Of a stretch of DNA of 64,000 bases, positions 42,966 through 50,990 are shown in pieces. Position 1 is the first letter of the stretch, and every line of letters begins with the position of its first letter. The notes beneath the pieces are model-generated. The model saw nothing but the letters and a program-made list of their open reading frames with translations. It was not told where the DNA came from and did no database searches. The DNA comes from Azospirillum fermentarium (lineage in GTDB: Bacteria > Pseudomonadota > Alphaproteobacteria > Azospirillales > Azospirillaceae), in assembly GCF_025961205.1 (NCBI RefSeq), contig NZ_JAOQNH010000001.1, positions 62,001 through 126,000 on the forward strand, in the 5' to 3' direction. Made by a program: the position numbers and the translations under genes.

Positions 42966-43220
42966 ATGGGCATTCTTCTGACCATCATCATCGGATTTCT
43001 CGCGGGCATCGTCGCCAAGATGTTGATGCCGGGGCGCGATCCGGGCGGGTTCATCGTCACCACCCTGTTGGGCATTGCCGGCGCCTTCGTCGCCACCTTC
43101 CTGGGCGAGGCGGTCGGATGGTACCGGGCCGGCGAAGGGGCGGGTTTTATCGGCGCCATCGTCGGCGCCATCATCATCCTGGCGCTCTACCGCATGATCG
43201 CCGGGCGGCGGTCGGTCTGA
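42966..43220 (+). CDS. GlsB/YeaQ/YmgE-family membrane protein
   Basis: An 84-residue protein with three membrane helices and the family pattern IIIGFLAGIVAKMLMPGRDPGG followed by GFIGAIVGAIIIL; quoted as IIIGFLAGIVAKMLM and PGRDPGG. The ATG at 42966 has GGAGACAGGA just upstream, and the longer frame before it has no homology. These small proteins are linked to general stress responses; the old name transglycosylase-associated is not supported by an activity. Confidence 0.85.
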   Translation: MGILLTIIIGFLAGIVAKMLMPGRDPGGFIVTTLLGIAGAFVATFLGEAVGWYRAGEGAGFIGAIVGAIIILALYRMIAGRRSV

Positions 43221-43248
43221 CGGCCGCAGAAGACAGAGTGGCGGTCCG

Positions 43249-43788
43249 TCAGCGCGCGGTTTCCCGAAGCTGGCGCGACCGCCATTCCCACGGCTTTTCC
43301 ACCTGCCCGGCCCACATGCCGAGCTTCTTGCTCTGGGCGTAGGCTTCGCTCTGCTGGTAGACGGGCGTCAGGCTGCGGAAGGCGAAAGCCCAGCCGCGCG
43401 CCACCATCGCCGCCCCCAGATCGATGCCGCGGACCCGGCACTCCCCCTTCATCTGGCGGTTCCGGTCACGCTCGGCGATGGTGCATTCCACGTCGGCATC
43501 GCCGATCATCGATTTCAGCACCCCCTTGGCGATGGCGAAGCAGTCGTAACGGCTGCCGTACCTGTTCTTGCACATCTGGCCGGGATCGGGGGCGTCGATG
43601 CCCATGATCCGCACCTCTTCCCCGCCGACGGACAGCAGATCCCCCTCCAGCGCCGTGGCCCGCCCGAACAGCCGTTCGTTGGGATGTTCGGAATGGCTGG
43701 GCGTCCGCCCGCCGCCGGGCCGCTGCTGCGCCAGCGCCGGAGCGGTGGCCAACAGGACGGCCAGCAGAGCGGTTCCCGCCCGTCTCAT
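43249..43788 (-). CDS. Secreted thermonuclease (SNase)-family protein
   Basis: A 179-residue exported protein with a Sec signal peptide (to about LAQQ, residue 21). The SNase-like OB-fold domain shows VRIMGIDAPDPGQMCKNR, ECTIAERDRNRQMKGEC and VARGWAFAFRS. In staphylococcal nuclease the catalytic residues are two Arg and a Glu in this region; here the first Arg is replaced by the IDAPDP context typical of shorter bacterial members, so activity is uncertain. It follows the SRAP gene by one base and may share its transcript. Confidence 0.8.
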   Translation of the reverse strand: MRRAGTALLAVLLATAPALAQQRPGGGRTPSHSEHPNERLFGRATALEGDLLSVGGEEVRIMGIDAPDPGQMCKNRYGSRYDCFAIAKGVLKSMIGDADVECTIAERDRNRQMKGECRVRGIDLGAAMVARGWAFAFRSLTPVYQQSEAYAQSKKLGMWAGQVEKPWEWRSRQLRETAR

Positions 43789-43789
43789 C

Positions 43790-44494
43790 TCAAAACAGGC
43801 TCGGCTGCCGCGGGGCCGGCGGCGGAGCCGGGGCGGCGGGCTCCAGCAGCGCGGGGTCGTCGTTGGCCACCATCCCCACCCGCTGGGACACCGGGCTCAT
43901 CGCCAGCGCATCGTCGGGGGCCGGGCGCAGCAGGTCCGTCACCACCGGCGGCGGAGCCGCCGGATCCAGCCACAGGGACCAGTCGCCGGGGGCCAGCACC
44001 ACCGGCATCCGCCCGTGCAGCGCCGACAGGGTGCGGTTGGCGGCGGTGGTCAAGACGGTGAAGGTCTCCAGGATCCCTTCCGGCCCATGCCACCGCTCCC
44101 ACAGCCCGGCGAGCGCGAAGGGCGTGTGATCGGGGCGTCGGATGACGAAGGGCTGCTTGCGCCGCCCCTCCCCCGCCGCCTGCCATTCATAGAACCCGTC
44201 CACCGGCACCAGACAGCGGCGCTGGGCGAGCGCGCTGCGGAACGACGGCTTGCCGGCGGCGGTCTCGCTGCGGGCGTTGATGAGCTTGGCGGCACCGCTC
44301 GCATCCTTGGCCCACGACGGCACCAGCCCCCAGCGCAGCAGGGCGACCTCCCGTCCCCGCCCGGTCTCGCGGATGACGGCGGCGTCCTGGGTGGGAGCCA
44401 GATTGTAGCGGGGACGCAGGTTGGGAGCGCCGGTGAAGCCGAAGATCTGCCGCAGCACCTCCAGCGGCGTCATCTGGATCATCCGTCCGCACAT
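43790..44494 (-). CDS. SRAP/HMCES-family abasic-site DNA protein (YedK-like)
   Basis: A 234-residue protein. It has the catalytic Cys2 (MCGRM), RPRYNLAPTQD, LRWGLVPSWAKD, the NARSET motif, VPVDGFYEW with the active-site Glu, and LHGRMPVVL with the His. These residues form the thiazolidine crosslink to abasic sites in single-stranded DNA, shielding them during replication. The initiator methionine is expected to be removed so that Cys2 is N-terminal, which fixes the start at 44494. Confidence 0.92.
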   Translation of the reverse strand: MCGRMIQMTPLEVLRQIFGFTGAPNLRPRYNLAPTQDAAVIRETGRGREVALLRWGLVPSWAKDASGAAKLINARSETAAGKPSFRSALAQRRCLVPVDGFYEWQAAGEGRRKQPFVIRRPDHTPFALAGLWERWHGPEGILETFTVLTTAANRTLSALHGRMPVVLAPGDWSLWLDPAAPPPVVTDLLRPAPDDALAMSPVSQRVGMVANDDPALLEPAAPAPPPAPRQPSLF

Positions 44495-44582
44495 GGTCCC
44501 GTTCCTTCCTTGCCCGTTCCGGCCTATGTAGGCGCTTGCCCCCGCGGGGCAAGACCGGCCCGGGCAGGGCGACGATACAACC

Positions 44583-44662
44583 CATAACAGACGCTGGCCA
44601 TAACAGACGCTGGCCATAACAGACGCTGGCCATAACAGACGCTGGCCATGACAGACGCTGGC
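44583..44662. repeat. Five tandem copies of a 16-bp unit
   Basis: The unit CATAACAGACGCTGGC is repeated five times head to tail without spacers at 44583-44662; four copies are identical and the fifth has one change (CATG for CATA). It lies in the 289-base interval between the divergent SRAP and GT-C-like genes, about 90 bases before the SRAP start. Such arrays vary in copy number by slippage and may affect either promoter. No spacer or leader suggests a CRISPR. Confidence 0.9.
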
Positions 44663-44783
44663 GTGCCCGTTGACGTCACGGCCAAGCTTGCAGGCCCCCG
44701 GGCCCTTCCCTGAATGATTGCGATGGATCCGTGTGCACGCCATAAGTGATTAAGCTCGAAGGTCTCGCTGGATTTGCACGCCG

Positions 44784-46109
44784 ATGCCATCTTTCCAAAA
44801 CCGTGCCGCACCCTTTCCCGCATGGGCGCCATTCGCTCTGGCTGTCCTGCACACGTCCATCGTGGCCGCCGCGGTATTGATGATGTCCGCCCGCGGAGCG
44901 GGAGTCTCCTCGCTGTTTCTGCTGAGCGACGGGTTCGGCCCCCTGGCGAGAAGCCTGGTGGAAGGACGCGGGTTCATCGATTGCACCGGCACCTTCGTTG
45001 ACGCCACACTGGCCGATCCCTGCCTGCGCGCTCACCGCCTGCCGCTGGCCGCCTGGGCCGCCGCCGGCTTGGCCATCCTTTTCGCAGACGACCCGCTCGC
45101 CGCCGGTCTGGCGAAGGCGGTGGTGTTCGTGCTCCCCTTGACCGCGGCCCATCTCCTCGCCGTGCGCAGCGCCTGGCGGTACGGGTCCGCCGCCGTGACA
45201 ACGGCAGTGCTGGTGATCCCCCTGGCCGCACTGATGATTCCCGCCGTCCTGATCAACACGGTCAACATGCAGGTCGAAGAGGGGTATGCCTATTCCCTGA
45301 TTGCCTTTGCCTTTGCCTTTCTTCTTTTCTTTGAGCGGCAGGGCCGGTGCCATACGCTCCTGACCGGCGGATTCGGCCTCTCGCTGGCGGGACTCTATTT
45401 GACCAAGAGTTCCTTCCTTCCCTTTTTGGCCTTTCTGCTTCTTTTCCACACCCGGCTGGAACCGTCGGTGCGGCTGCGCGCGCTGGTCGTCGTCCTGACA
45501 CTGGCGGGGGTGCTCGGATGGATGGTCCACTCCCATGACGCGACCGGGCGATGGAGCCTGGGCACGTCCATAGACGGCCTGAATTTCCTCAAGGGAAACA
45601 ACGCCGGGCTCATCGACCACTACCCCCCGCTGACCGGGACGCTCGACAGGTACGACGCCGCGCTGCTGTCCGGCAAGGTCTATGCCGACGAATGGAGCCT
45701 GAACGACGACGGGCTGCAGCGCGCAATCGCCTTCATGACCGCCGAACCGAGGCTGTGGGCCATCCTCGCGTGGCGCAAATTCTCGGTCCTGTTCCTGTCG
45801 GTGGACAAGGCCGGAAGCGCACCGTATCCCGGCTTTCTGGGGGTTTTGGAACGCGGCGGGCTGGTGGCCGCCCGGCTGCTGGAGGCCGCCTGCCTGGTGG
45901 CGCTCGCCCTCGCCGTCCAGCGCCGCCGCCCGCTGGCGGGGCGGGCCATGCTGCTGTTCCTGGGAAGCATGGCGACCCTCGGGGTGCCTTACATCGTCGG
46001 CTTCGCGTTCACGCGGCACGCCAGCATGATGTTTCTGCCCTGCGCCCTTGCGCTGTGCCATGCGCTGGTGTCGCTGTCACCGGGGCGTGCCGACGGGACA
46101 CCATCCTGA
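44784..46109 (+). CDS. Polytopic membrane protein, GT-C-like
   Basis: A 441-residue protein with about ten membrane helices and a first extracytoplasmic loop containing acidic residues (SLVEGRGFIDCTGTFVDATL), the layout of GT-C glycosyltransferases of the PMT/ArnT kind that use polyprenyl-phosphate sugars. I could not identify a catalytic DE pair with confidence, so the assignment is structural only. G+C is lower than in the neighbours in its middle part. It stands alone, 283 bases upstream of ccmC, and has no envelope-sugar genes next to it. Confidence 0.55.
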   Translation: MPSFQNRAAPFPAWAPFALAVLHTSIVAAAVLMMSARGAGVSSLFLLSDGFGPLARSLVEGRGFIDCTGTFVDATLADPCLRAHRLPLAAWAAAGLAILFADDPLAAGLAKAVVFVLPLTAAHLLAVRSAWRYGSAAVTTAVLVIPLAALMIPAVLINTVNMQVEEGYAYSLIAFAFAFLLFFERQGRCHTLLTGGFGLSLAGLYLTKSSFLPFLAFLLLFHTRLEPSVRLRALVVVLTLAGVLGWMVHSHDATGRWSLGTSIDGLNFLKGNNAGLIDHYPPLTGTLDRYDAALLSGKVYADEWSLNDDGLQRAIAFMTAEPRLWAILAWRKFSVLFLSVDKAGSAPYPGFLGVLERGGLVAARLLEAACLVALALAVQRRRPLAGRAMLLFLGSMATLGVPYIVGFAFTRHASMMFLPCALALCHALVSLSPGRADGTPS

Positions 46110-46296
46110 GCCCGCGTCCCCGAGCCCCGCGTCACGGAACCCCGGCCGCCCGGTCTGAGGAAGAGCAGGCGGGCCCCCTGGGGGACCGTACGCAAAGATC
46201 GCACAACCGCGCGCTGCCGCCTCATACTAAAAACCAGAAACACGCCCGCTCCTGTTCGGCTATACGTACGGATCATGCCACTTTGCCGCGGATGAA

Positions 46297-46310
46297 CTGA
46301 CCAGGATCAA
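46297..46310 (+). promoter_or_regulatory. Candidate FNR/FixK-type box upstream of ccmC
   Basis: CTGAC-CAGG-ATCAA matches the FNR/FixK consensus TTGAT-N4-ATCAA at eight of ten positions, 83 bases before the ccmC start. Cytochrome c maturation genes are oxygen regulated in several alphaproteobacteria, which makes the site plausible, but one near-match in a region of this length is weak evidence. Confidence 0.3.
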
Positions 46311-46392
46311 GGCACGACACCCTCGTTCCGGGGCATCTGTCGTCCTATATGGACGGGCGGAAACGCCAACCCGGCTTCCGGCACCACTTTCG

Positions 46393-47169
46393 ATGACGAC
46401 GGCTCCCATGCACCGCTATGCCAACCCCGCCCGTTTCCTGCGCATCGCCAGCGCCGTCCTGCCGTGGGCCGCGGTGGCGGCGGTGCTGCTGACGGGGGCC
46501 GGGCTGTACCTCAGCCTGTTCGCCTCCCCCCCCGACTACCAGCAGGGGGACACCGTGCGGATCATGTACATCCATGTGCCCGCCGCGTGGATGAGCATGT
46601 TCGTCTACACCAGCATGGCCGTGGCCGCCGGGGTGGGGCTGGTGTGGAAGCACCCGCTGGCCGACCTGTACGCCAAGGCCGCGGCCCCGGTCGGCGCCGG
46701 CTTCACCGCCGTGTGCCTCATCACCGGATCGCTGTGGGGTGCCCCCATGTGGGGCACGTGGTGGGTGTGGGACGCGCGGCTGACCAGCGTGCTGATCCTG
46801 TTCTTCCTCTATCTGGGGTACATGGCGCTGGTGAACGCCTTCGACGAGCCGGAACGGGGGGTGCGGGCCGGCAACGTGCTGTTGCTGGTGGGCATCGTCA
46901 ACGTGCCGATCATCAAGTTCTCGGTGGATTGGTGGAACACGCTGCACCAGCCGGCCAGCGTCGTGCGCATGGGCGGCCCCACCATCGACGGCACCATGCT
47001 GGTGCCGCTGCTGACCATGGCGCTGGCGTTCAAGGCCTATTACATCGCCACCGTGCTGGTGCGCATCAAGGCGGAGATCGTGCAGCGCAAGATCCAGACC
47101 CTGCGCCTGACCCAGGTTGAAGCCGGCGGTGTTGAGGCCGGAACCGGCGGGGTGGAAGCCGGGGCGTGA
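46393..47169 (+). CDS. ccmC: Cytochrome c maturation protein CcmC (haem handling)
   Basis: A 258-residue inner-membrane protein with six helices. The tryptophan-rich periplasmic motif is WGTWWVWDARLTS, flanked by the two haem-ligand histidines in IHVPAAWMS and WWNTLHQPAS. CcmC loads haem onto CcmE. An alternative ATG (MHRYANP) lies 15 bases downstream. First gene of ccmCDEFGHI; ccmA and ccmB, which normally precede it, are not in the window. Confidence 0.95.
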   Translation: MTTAPMHRYANPARFLRIASAVLPWAAVAAVLLTGAGLYLSLFASPPDYQQGDTVRIMYIHVPAAWMSMFVYTSMAVAAGVGLVWKHPLADLYAKAAAPVGAGFTAVCLITGSLWGAPMWGTWWVWDARLTSVLILFFLYLGYMALVNAFDEPERGVRAGNVLLLVGIVNVPIIKFSVDWWNTLHQPASVVRMGGPTIDGTMLVPLLTMALAFKAYYIATVLVRIKAEIVQRKIQTLRLTQVEAGGVEAGTGGVEAGA

Positions 47170-47276
47170 CGGTTTCGTACATGACAACGCTGTCATGTAC
47201 GCGGTGGTGCCTTGAACGGGGCGCAGGGTTGCGGTTGATTTGACCGCGCATACGGGATGAACGAGGCGGACAGGCC

Positions 47277-47474
47277 ATGACGGATATGGCGCAATTCCTG
47301 GCGATGGGCGGTTATGCGGCGTTCGTCTGGCCGGCCTACGGCGTGGCGGCGGTGGTGCTGGTGGCGCTGCTGATCGCCTCCATCCGCGGGCTGAGGGAGC
47401 GCGAGGCGACGCTGAAGGCGCTGGAAGCCATCCGCCCGGCCCGTCGCCGCAAGCACAAGGTGAGCGAAGGATGA
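47277..47474 (+). CDS. ccmD: Cytochrome c maturation protein CcmD
   Basis: A 65-residue protein with one membrane helix ([19 protein letters not shown]) and a basic cytoplasmic tail (RPARRRKHK), the standard CcmD form. It helps release haem-loaded CcmE from the CcmABC complex. Its stop overlaps the ccmE start (ATGA). Confidence 0.9.
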   Translation: MTDMAQFLAMGGYAAFVWPAYGVAAVVLVALLIASIRGLREREATLKALEAIRPARRRKHKVSEG

Positions 47475-47932
47475 CCCGGAAGAAACGGCGTCTCTACATG
47501 CTGGTCCTGGCCCTGCTGGGGCTGGGCACGGCCACCGCCCTGACGCTGACGGCGTTTCAGGACAATCTCGTCTTCTTCTTCAGCCCCAGCGACCTGCAGA
47601 CCAAGGGCGCGCAGGTCAAGGACCGCAGCTTCCGCCTGGGCGGGCTGGTGGAGGACGGCAGCGTCAGGAAGCAGCCCGACGGCGTGACGGTGGAATTCCG
47701 CGTCACCGACACCATCAACACGGTGGCCGTCAGCTACCGCGGCCAGTTGCCCGACCTGTTCCGCGAGGGTCAGGGCGTGGTGGCCGAGGGCAAGCTGCGC
47801 CCCGACGGCGTGTTCGCCGCCCGCGAGGTGCTGGCCAAGCACGATGAAAAATACATGCCGCCGGAAGTCACCGACGCCCTGAAGCGCGCCGGCCAGTACA
47901 AGCCCGCCGAAGCCAACGCCGCCGGCAAATAA
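47471..47932 (+). CDS. ccmE: Cytochrome c maturation haem chaperone CcmE
   Basis: A 153-residue protein with an N-terminal membrane anchor and a periplasmic OB-fold. The histidine that binds haem covalently is in [13 protein letters not shown], a match to the conserved LAKHDExYxPxE motif, and [12 protein letters not shown] is the conserved N-terminal strand. CcmE carries haem from CcmC to CcmF/H. It overlaps ccmD by four bases. Confidence 0.95.
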   Translation: MTRKKRRLYMLVLALLGLGTATALTLTAFQDNLVFFFSPSDLQTKGAQVKDRSFRLGGLVEDGSVRKQPDGVTVEFRVTDTINTVAVSYRGQLPDLFREGQGVVAEGKLRPDGVFAAREVLAKHDEKYMPPEVTDALKRAGQYKPAEANAAGK

Positions 47933-47970
47933 CCCCTCTCTTCTTTCTTCGCGCGAGGAGCAAGCGCCCC

Positions 47971-49959
47971 GTGATCCCCGAACTCGGTCATTACGCGCTG
48001 GTGCTGGCGCTGTTCACCGCCCTGGTGCAATCGGGCCTGCCCCTGGCGGGGGCGGCCACCCGCAACGCCGCGTGGATGGCGGTGGCCCGGCCCGCCGCCT
48101 ATGCCCAGCTGGCGCTGATCCTGCTGGCCTATGGCGCGCTGACCTGGGCGCACGTGGTGTCGGATTTCAGCGTCGCCAACGTGGTGGAGAACAGCCATTC
48201 GCTGAAGCCCATGCTCTACAAGGTGTCGGGCGTGTGGGGCAACCACGAGGGGTCGATGCTGCTGTGGGTGGTGATGCTGGCCGGCTTCGGCGCCGCCGTC
48301 GCCCTGTTCGGCCGCAACCTGCCCCCGACGCTGAAGGCCCGCGTGCTGTCGGTGCAGGCCATGGTGGCGGTGGGCTTCCTGCTGTTCATCCTCATCACCT
48401 CCAACCCGTTCCTGCGGGTGGTGCCGGCCCCCATCGACGGGCGCGACCTGAACCCGCTGCTGCAGGATCCCGGCCTCGCCTTCCACCCGCCGTTCCTTTA
48501 TGCCGGGTATGTGGGCTTCTCCATGGCCTTCTCCTTCGCGGTCGCCGCCCTGATCGAGGGGCGCGTCGATCCGGCGTGGGCGCGGTGGGTGCGCCCGTGG
48601 ACGCTGGCCGCATGGTCCATGCTGACCATCGGCATCGCCATGGGGGCGTGGTGGGCCTATTACGAACTGGGCTGGGGCGGCTGGTGGTACTGGGATCCGG
48701 TGGAAAACGCTTCGCTCATGCCGTGGCTGGCGGGGACGGCGCTGCTGCATTCCGCCATCGTGGTGGAAAAGCGCGACGCGCTGAAGACCTGGACCATCCT
48801 GCTGGCGATCATCACCTTCTCCCTGTCGCTGATGGGCACCTTCCTGGTGCGCTCGGGCATCCTGACCTCGGTCCACGCCTTCGCGGTCGATCCCAAGCGC
48901 GGGGTGTTCATCCTGATCCTGCTGCTGGTGGCGACCGGCGGGTCGCTGCTGCTCTACGGGCTGCGGGCGCCGACGCTGAAGGCCGGCGGGCTGTTCGCCC
49001 CGGTCAGCCGCGAAGGGGCGCTGGTGCTGAACAACCTGCTGCTGTCCACCGCCACCGCCACCGTGTTCATCGGCACGCTCTATCCCCTGTTCATGGACAT
49101 CCTGAACCTGGGCAAGGTGTCGGTGGGGGCGCCGTTCTTCAACGCCACCTTCCTGCCGCTGATGATCCCCATGGTGGCGGTGATGGTGGTGGGGCCGCTG
49201 CTGGCGTGGAAGCGCGGCGACGTGGGCTATGCGCTCGGGAAACTGACCGTGGCCGGGCTCATCACCGTGGCGGCGGTGCTGTGGGGGGTGGCGTCCTATG
49301 GCGGGCCGGTGCTGGCGCTGATCGGCATCGGGGCGGCGGCCTGGGCCTTCTTCGGTGCGCTGGCGGAATTCGCCGAGCGCATCCGCCTGTTCCGCGGGCC
49401 GCTGTCGGACAGCCTGCACCGGGCGCGCCACCTGCCGCGCAGCGCCTGGGGCATGACCATCACCCACGCAGCACTCGGCATCGCCATCGCCGGGATGGTC
49501 GGCACCTCGGCGTGGAACAGCGAGGTCATCCGCGCCATGAAGCCGGGCGACACCGCCGAGATCGCCGGCTTCACCCTGACCTTCGATACGATCGAGCAGG
49601 TGCAGGGGCCGAACTGGAAGGCGGATCAGGGACGCTTCACCGTCCGCCGGGGCAATGAGCTGGTGACGGTGCTGGAGCCGCAGCGCCGCAGCTATTCCAC
49701 CCGCATGATGTCCACGACCGAAGCCGCGATCCGCACCACCCTGTTCTCCGACCTGTACGTGGCGCTGGGGGATGTGGACGCGAAGACAGGCCTATGGACC
49801 GTGCGGCTCTACCACCATCCGCTGGTGCCGTGGATCTGGGCCGGGGGCGTTCTGATGGCGCTGGGCGGGCTGTTGTCGCTGACCGACCGCCGGTTCCGCG
49901 TCGGTGCCCCCGCCCGCCGGGCCAAGGCCGCACCGGCCCACGCCCACCCCGCCGAATAA
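47971..49959 (+). CDS. ccmF: Cytochrome c haem lyase subunit CcmF
   Basis: A 662-residue membrane protein with about fifteen helices. It has WGNHEGSMLLWVVML, the WWD motif in WGGWWYWDPVENASLMPWLA (about residues 230-250), and a large periplasmic loop near the C-terminus. CcmF reduces and ligates haem from CcmE to the CxxCH cysteines of apocytochromes. The start codon at 47971 is GTG, preceded by GAGGAG (cgcgaggagcaagcgcccc) at acceptable distance. Confidence 0.95.
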   Translation: MIPELGHYALVLALFTALVQSGLPLAGAATRNAAWMAVARPAAYAQLALILLAYGALTWAHVVSDFSVANVVENSHSLKPMLYKVSGVWGNHEGSMLLWVVMLAGFGAAVALFGRNLPPTLKARVLSVQAMVAVGFLLFILITSNPFLRVVPAPIDGRDLNPLLQDPGLAFHPPFLYAGYVGFSMAFSFAVAALIEGRVDPAWARWVRPWTLAAWSMLTIGIAMGAWWAYYELGWGGWWYWDPVENASLMPWLAGTALLHSAIVVEKRDALKTWTILLAIITFSLSLMGTFLVRSGILTSVHAFAVDPKRGVFILILLLVATGGSLLLYGLRAPTLKAGGLFAPVSREGALVLNNLLLSTATATVFIGTLYPLFMDILNLGKVSVGAPFFNATFLPLMIPMVAVMVVGPLLAWKRGDVGYALGKLTVAGLITVAAVLWGVASYGGPVLALIGIGAAAWAFFGALAEFAERIRLFRGPLSDSLHRARHLPRSAWGMTITHAALGIAIAGMVGTSAWNSEVIRAMKPGDTAEIAGFTLTFDTIEQVQGPNWKADQGRFTVRRGNELVTVLEPQRRSYSTRMMSTTEAAIRTTLFSDLYVALGDVDAKTGLWTVRLYHHPLVPWIWAGGVLMALGGLLSLTDRRFRVGAPARRAKAAPAHAHPAE

Positions 49960-49974
49960 GGGCCAGACGTTCCC

Positions 49975-50508
49975 ATGACGCGCATCCTGTTCATCCTGCC
50001 GCTGCTGCTGTTCGCCGGTGTGGGCATCGCCTTCTACCAGGGCTTCAGCCGCGATCCGCAGGCCATCCCGTCGGTGCTGATCGACAAGCCGGTGCCCACC
50101 TTCGCCCTGCCGCCGCTGCCGGGGCAGAGCGGGGGGCTGTCCTCCGACGGCCTGAAGGGCGACGTTCAGTTGGTCAACGTCTTCGCCTCGTGGTGCGTGC
50201 CGTGCAAGCTGGAGCACCCGATCATCACCCGCCTGTCGCGGGAACAGGGGCTGACGGTCCGCGGCATCAACTACAAGGACAAGCCCGAGGACGCGCTGAC
50301 CTGGCTGGCGCGCAACGGCAACCCCTATGCCACCATCGGCGCCGACACCGACGGGCGGGTGTCCATCGACTGGGGCGTCTATGGCGTGCCGGAAAGCTTC
50401 CTGATCGACCGGCAGGGCCGCATCCGCTTCAAGCACGCCGGCCCGCTGACGCCCGAGATCGTGGAACAGCAGATTCTGCCCCTGGTGAAGGAGCTGCGGA
50501 AGGGATGA
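49975..50508 (+). CDS. ccmG: Thioredoxin-like protein CcmG/DsbE
   Basis: A 177-residue membrane-anchored thioredoxin fold with the active site ASWCVPCKLE, the GxxGxPE-type segment GVYGVPESFLIDRQG, and the acidic residue context of DsbE. It keeps apocytochrome c cysteines reduced in the periplasm. Its TGA overlaps the ccmH start (ATGA). Confidence 0.94.
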   Translation: MTRILFILPLLLFAGVGIAFYQGFSRDPQAIPSVLIDKPVPTFALPPLPGQSGGLSSDGLKGDVQLVNVFASWCVPCKLEHPIITRLSREQGLTVRGINYKDKPEDALTWLARNGNPYATIGADTDGRVSIDWGVYGVPESFLIDRQGRIRFKHAGPLTPEIVEQQILPLVKELRKG

Positions 50509-50990
50509 AACGCCATCTGTTGACCGCGGCCCTGCTGCTGGGCCTGTCCGCCCCCCTCGCCTATGCCCCCATCGTCCACGCCGTCGAACCGTCGGAGGTG
50601 CTGCCGGACCCGGCCATGGAGGCGCGGGCGCGGGAGATCTCCAAGGATCTGCGCTGTCTGGTCTGCCAGAACCAGTCGATCGACGATTCCAACGCCGACC
50701 TGGCCCGCGACCTGCGCCGGCTGGTGCGCGAACGGCTGGTGGCCGGCGACGGCAACGATCAGGTGAAAAGCTATCTGGTGGACCGCTACGGCGATTACGT
50801 GCTGCTGCGCCCGCCGTTCAAGGCCACCACGCTGCTGCTGTGGGCCGGGCCGTTCGCGCTGCTGGCCGCCGGGGCCGTGGGCGTGGCGGTGTACCTGCGC
50901 CGCCGCCAGGGACCGGGCGGGGCCGACACCGCCCCGCTGACCGAGGATGAGCGCCGCCGGCTCGACGCGCTGCTGAAGGACCAAGGGTGA
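50505..50990 (+). CDS. ccmH: Cytochrome c maturation protein CcmH
   Basis: A 161-residue protein with a signal peptide (to about HAVEP), the redox motif LRCLVCQNQSIDDSNADLAR, and a C-terminal membrane helix (LLLWAGPFALLAAGAVGVAV). This is the short CcmH (CycL-like) that works with CcmI in alphaproteobacteria. Both ends overlap neighbours (ATGA with ccmG; TGATG with ccmI), showing tight translational coupling. Confidence 0.94.
   Translation: MKRHLLTAALLLGLSAPLAYAPIVHAVEPSEVLPDPAMEARAREISKDLRCLVCQNQSIDDSNADLARDLRRLVRERLVAGDGNDQVKSYLVDRYGDYVLLRPPFKATTLLLWAGPFALLAAGAVGVAVYLRRRQGPGGADTAPLTEDERRRLDALLKDQG

Noticed and set aside
44583..44662. CRISPR array
   Set aside because: The 16-bp units touch each other without spacers and no cas genes are present.
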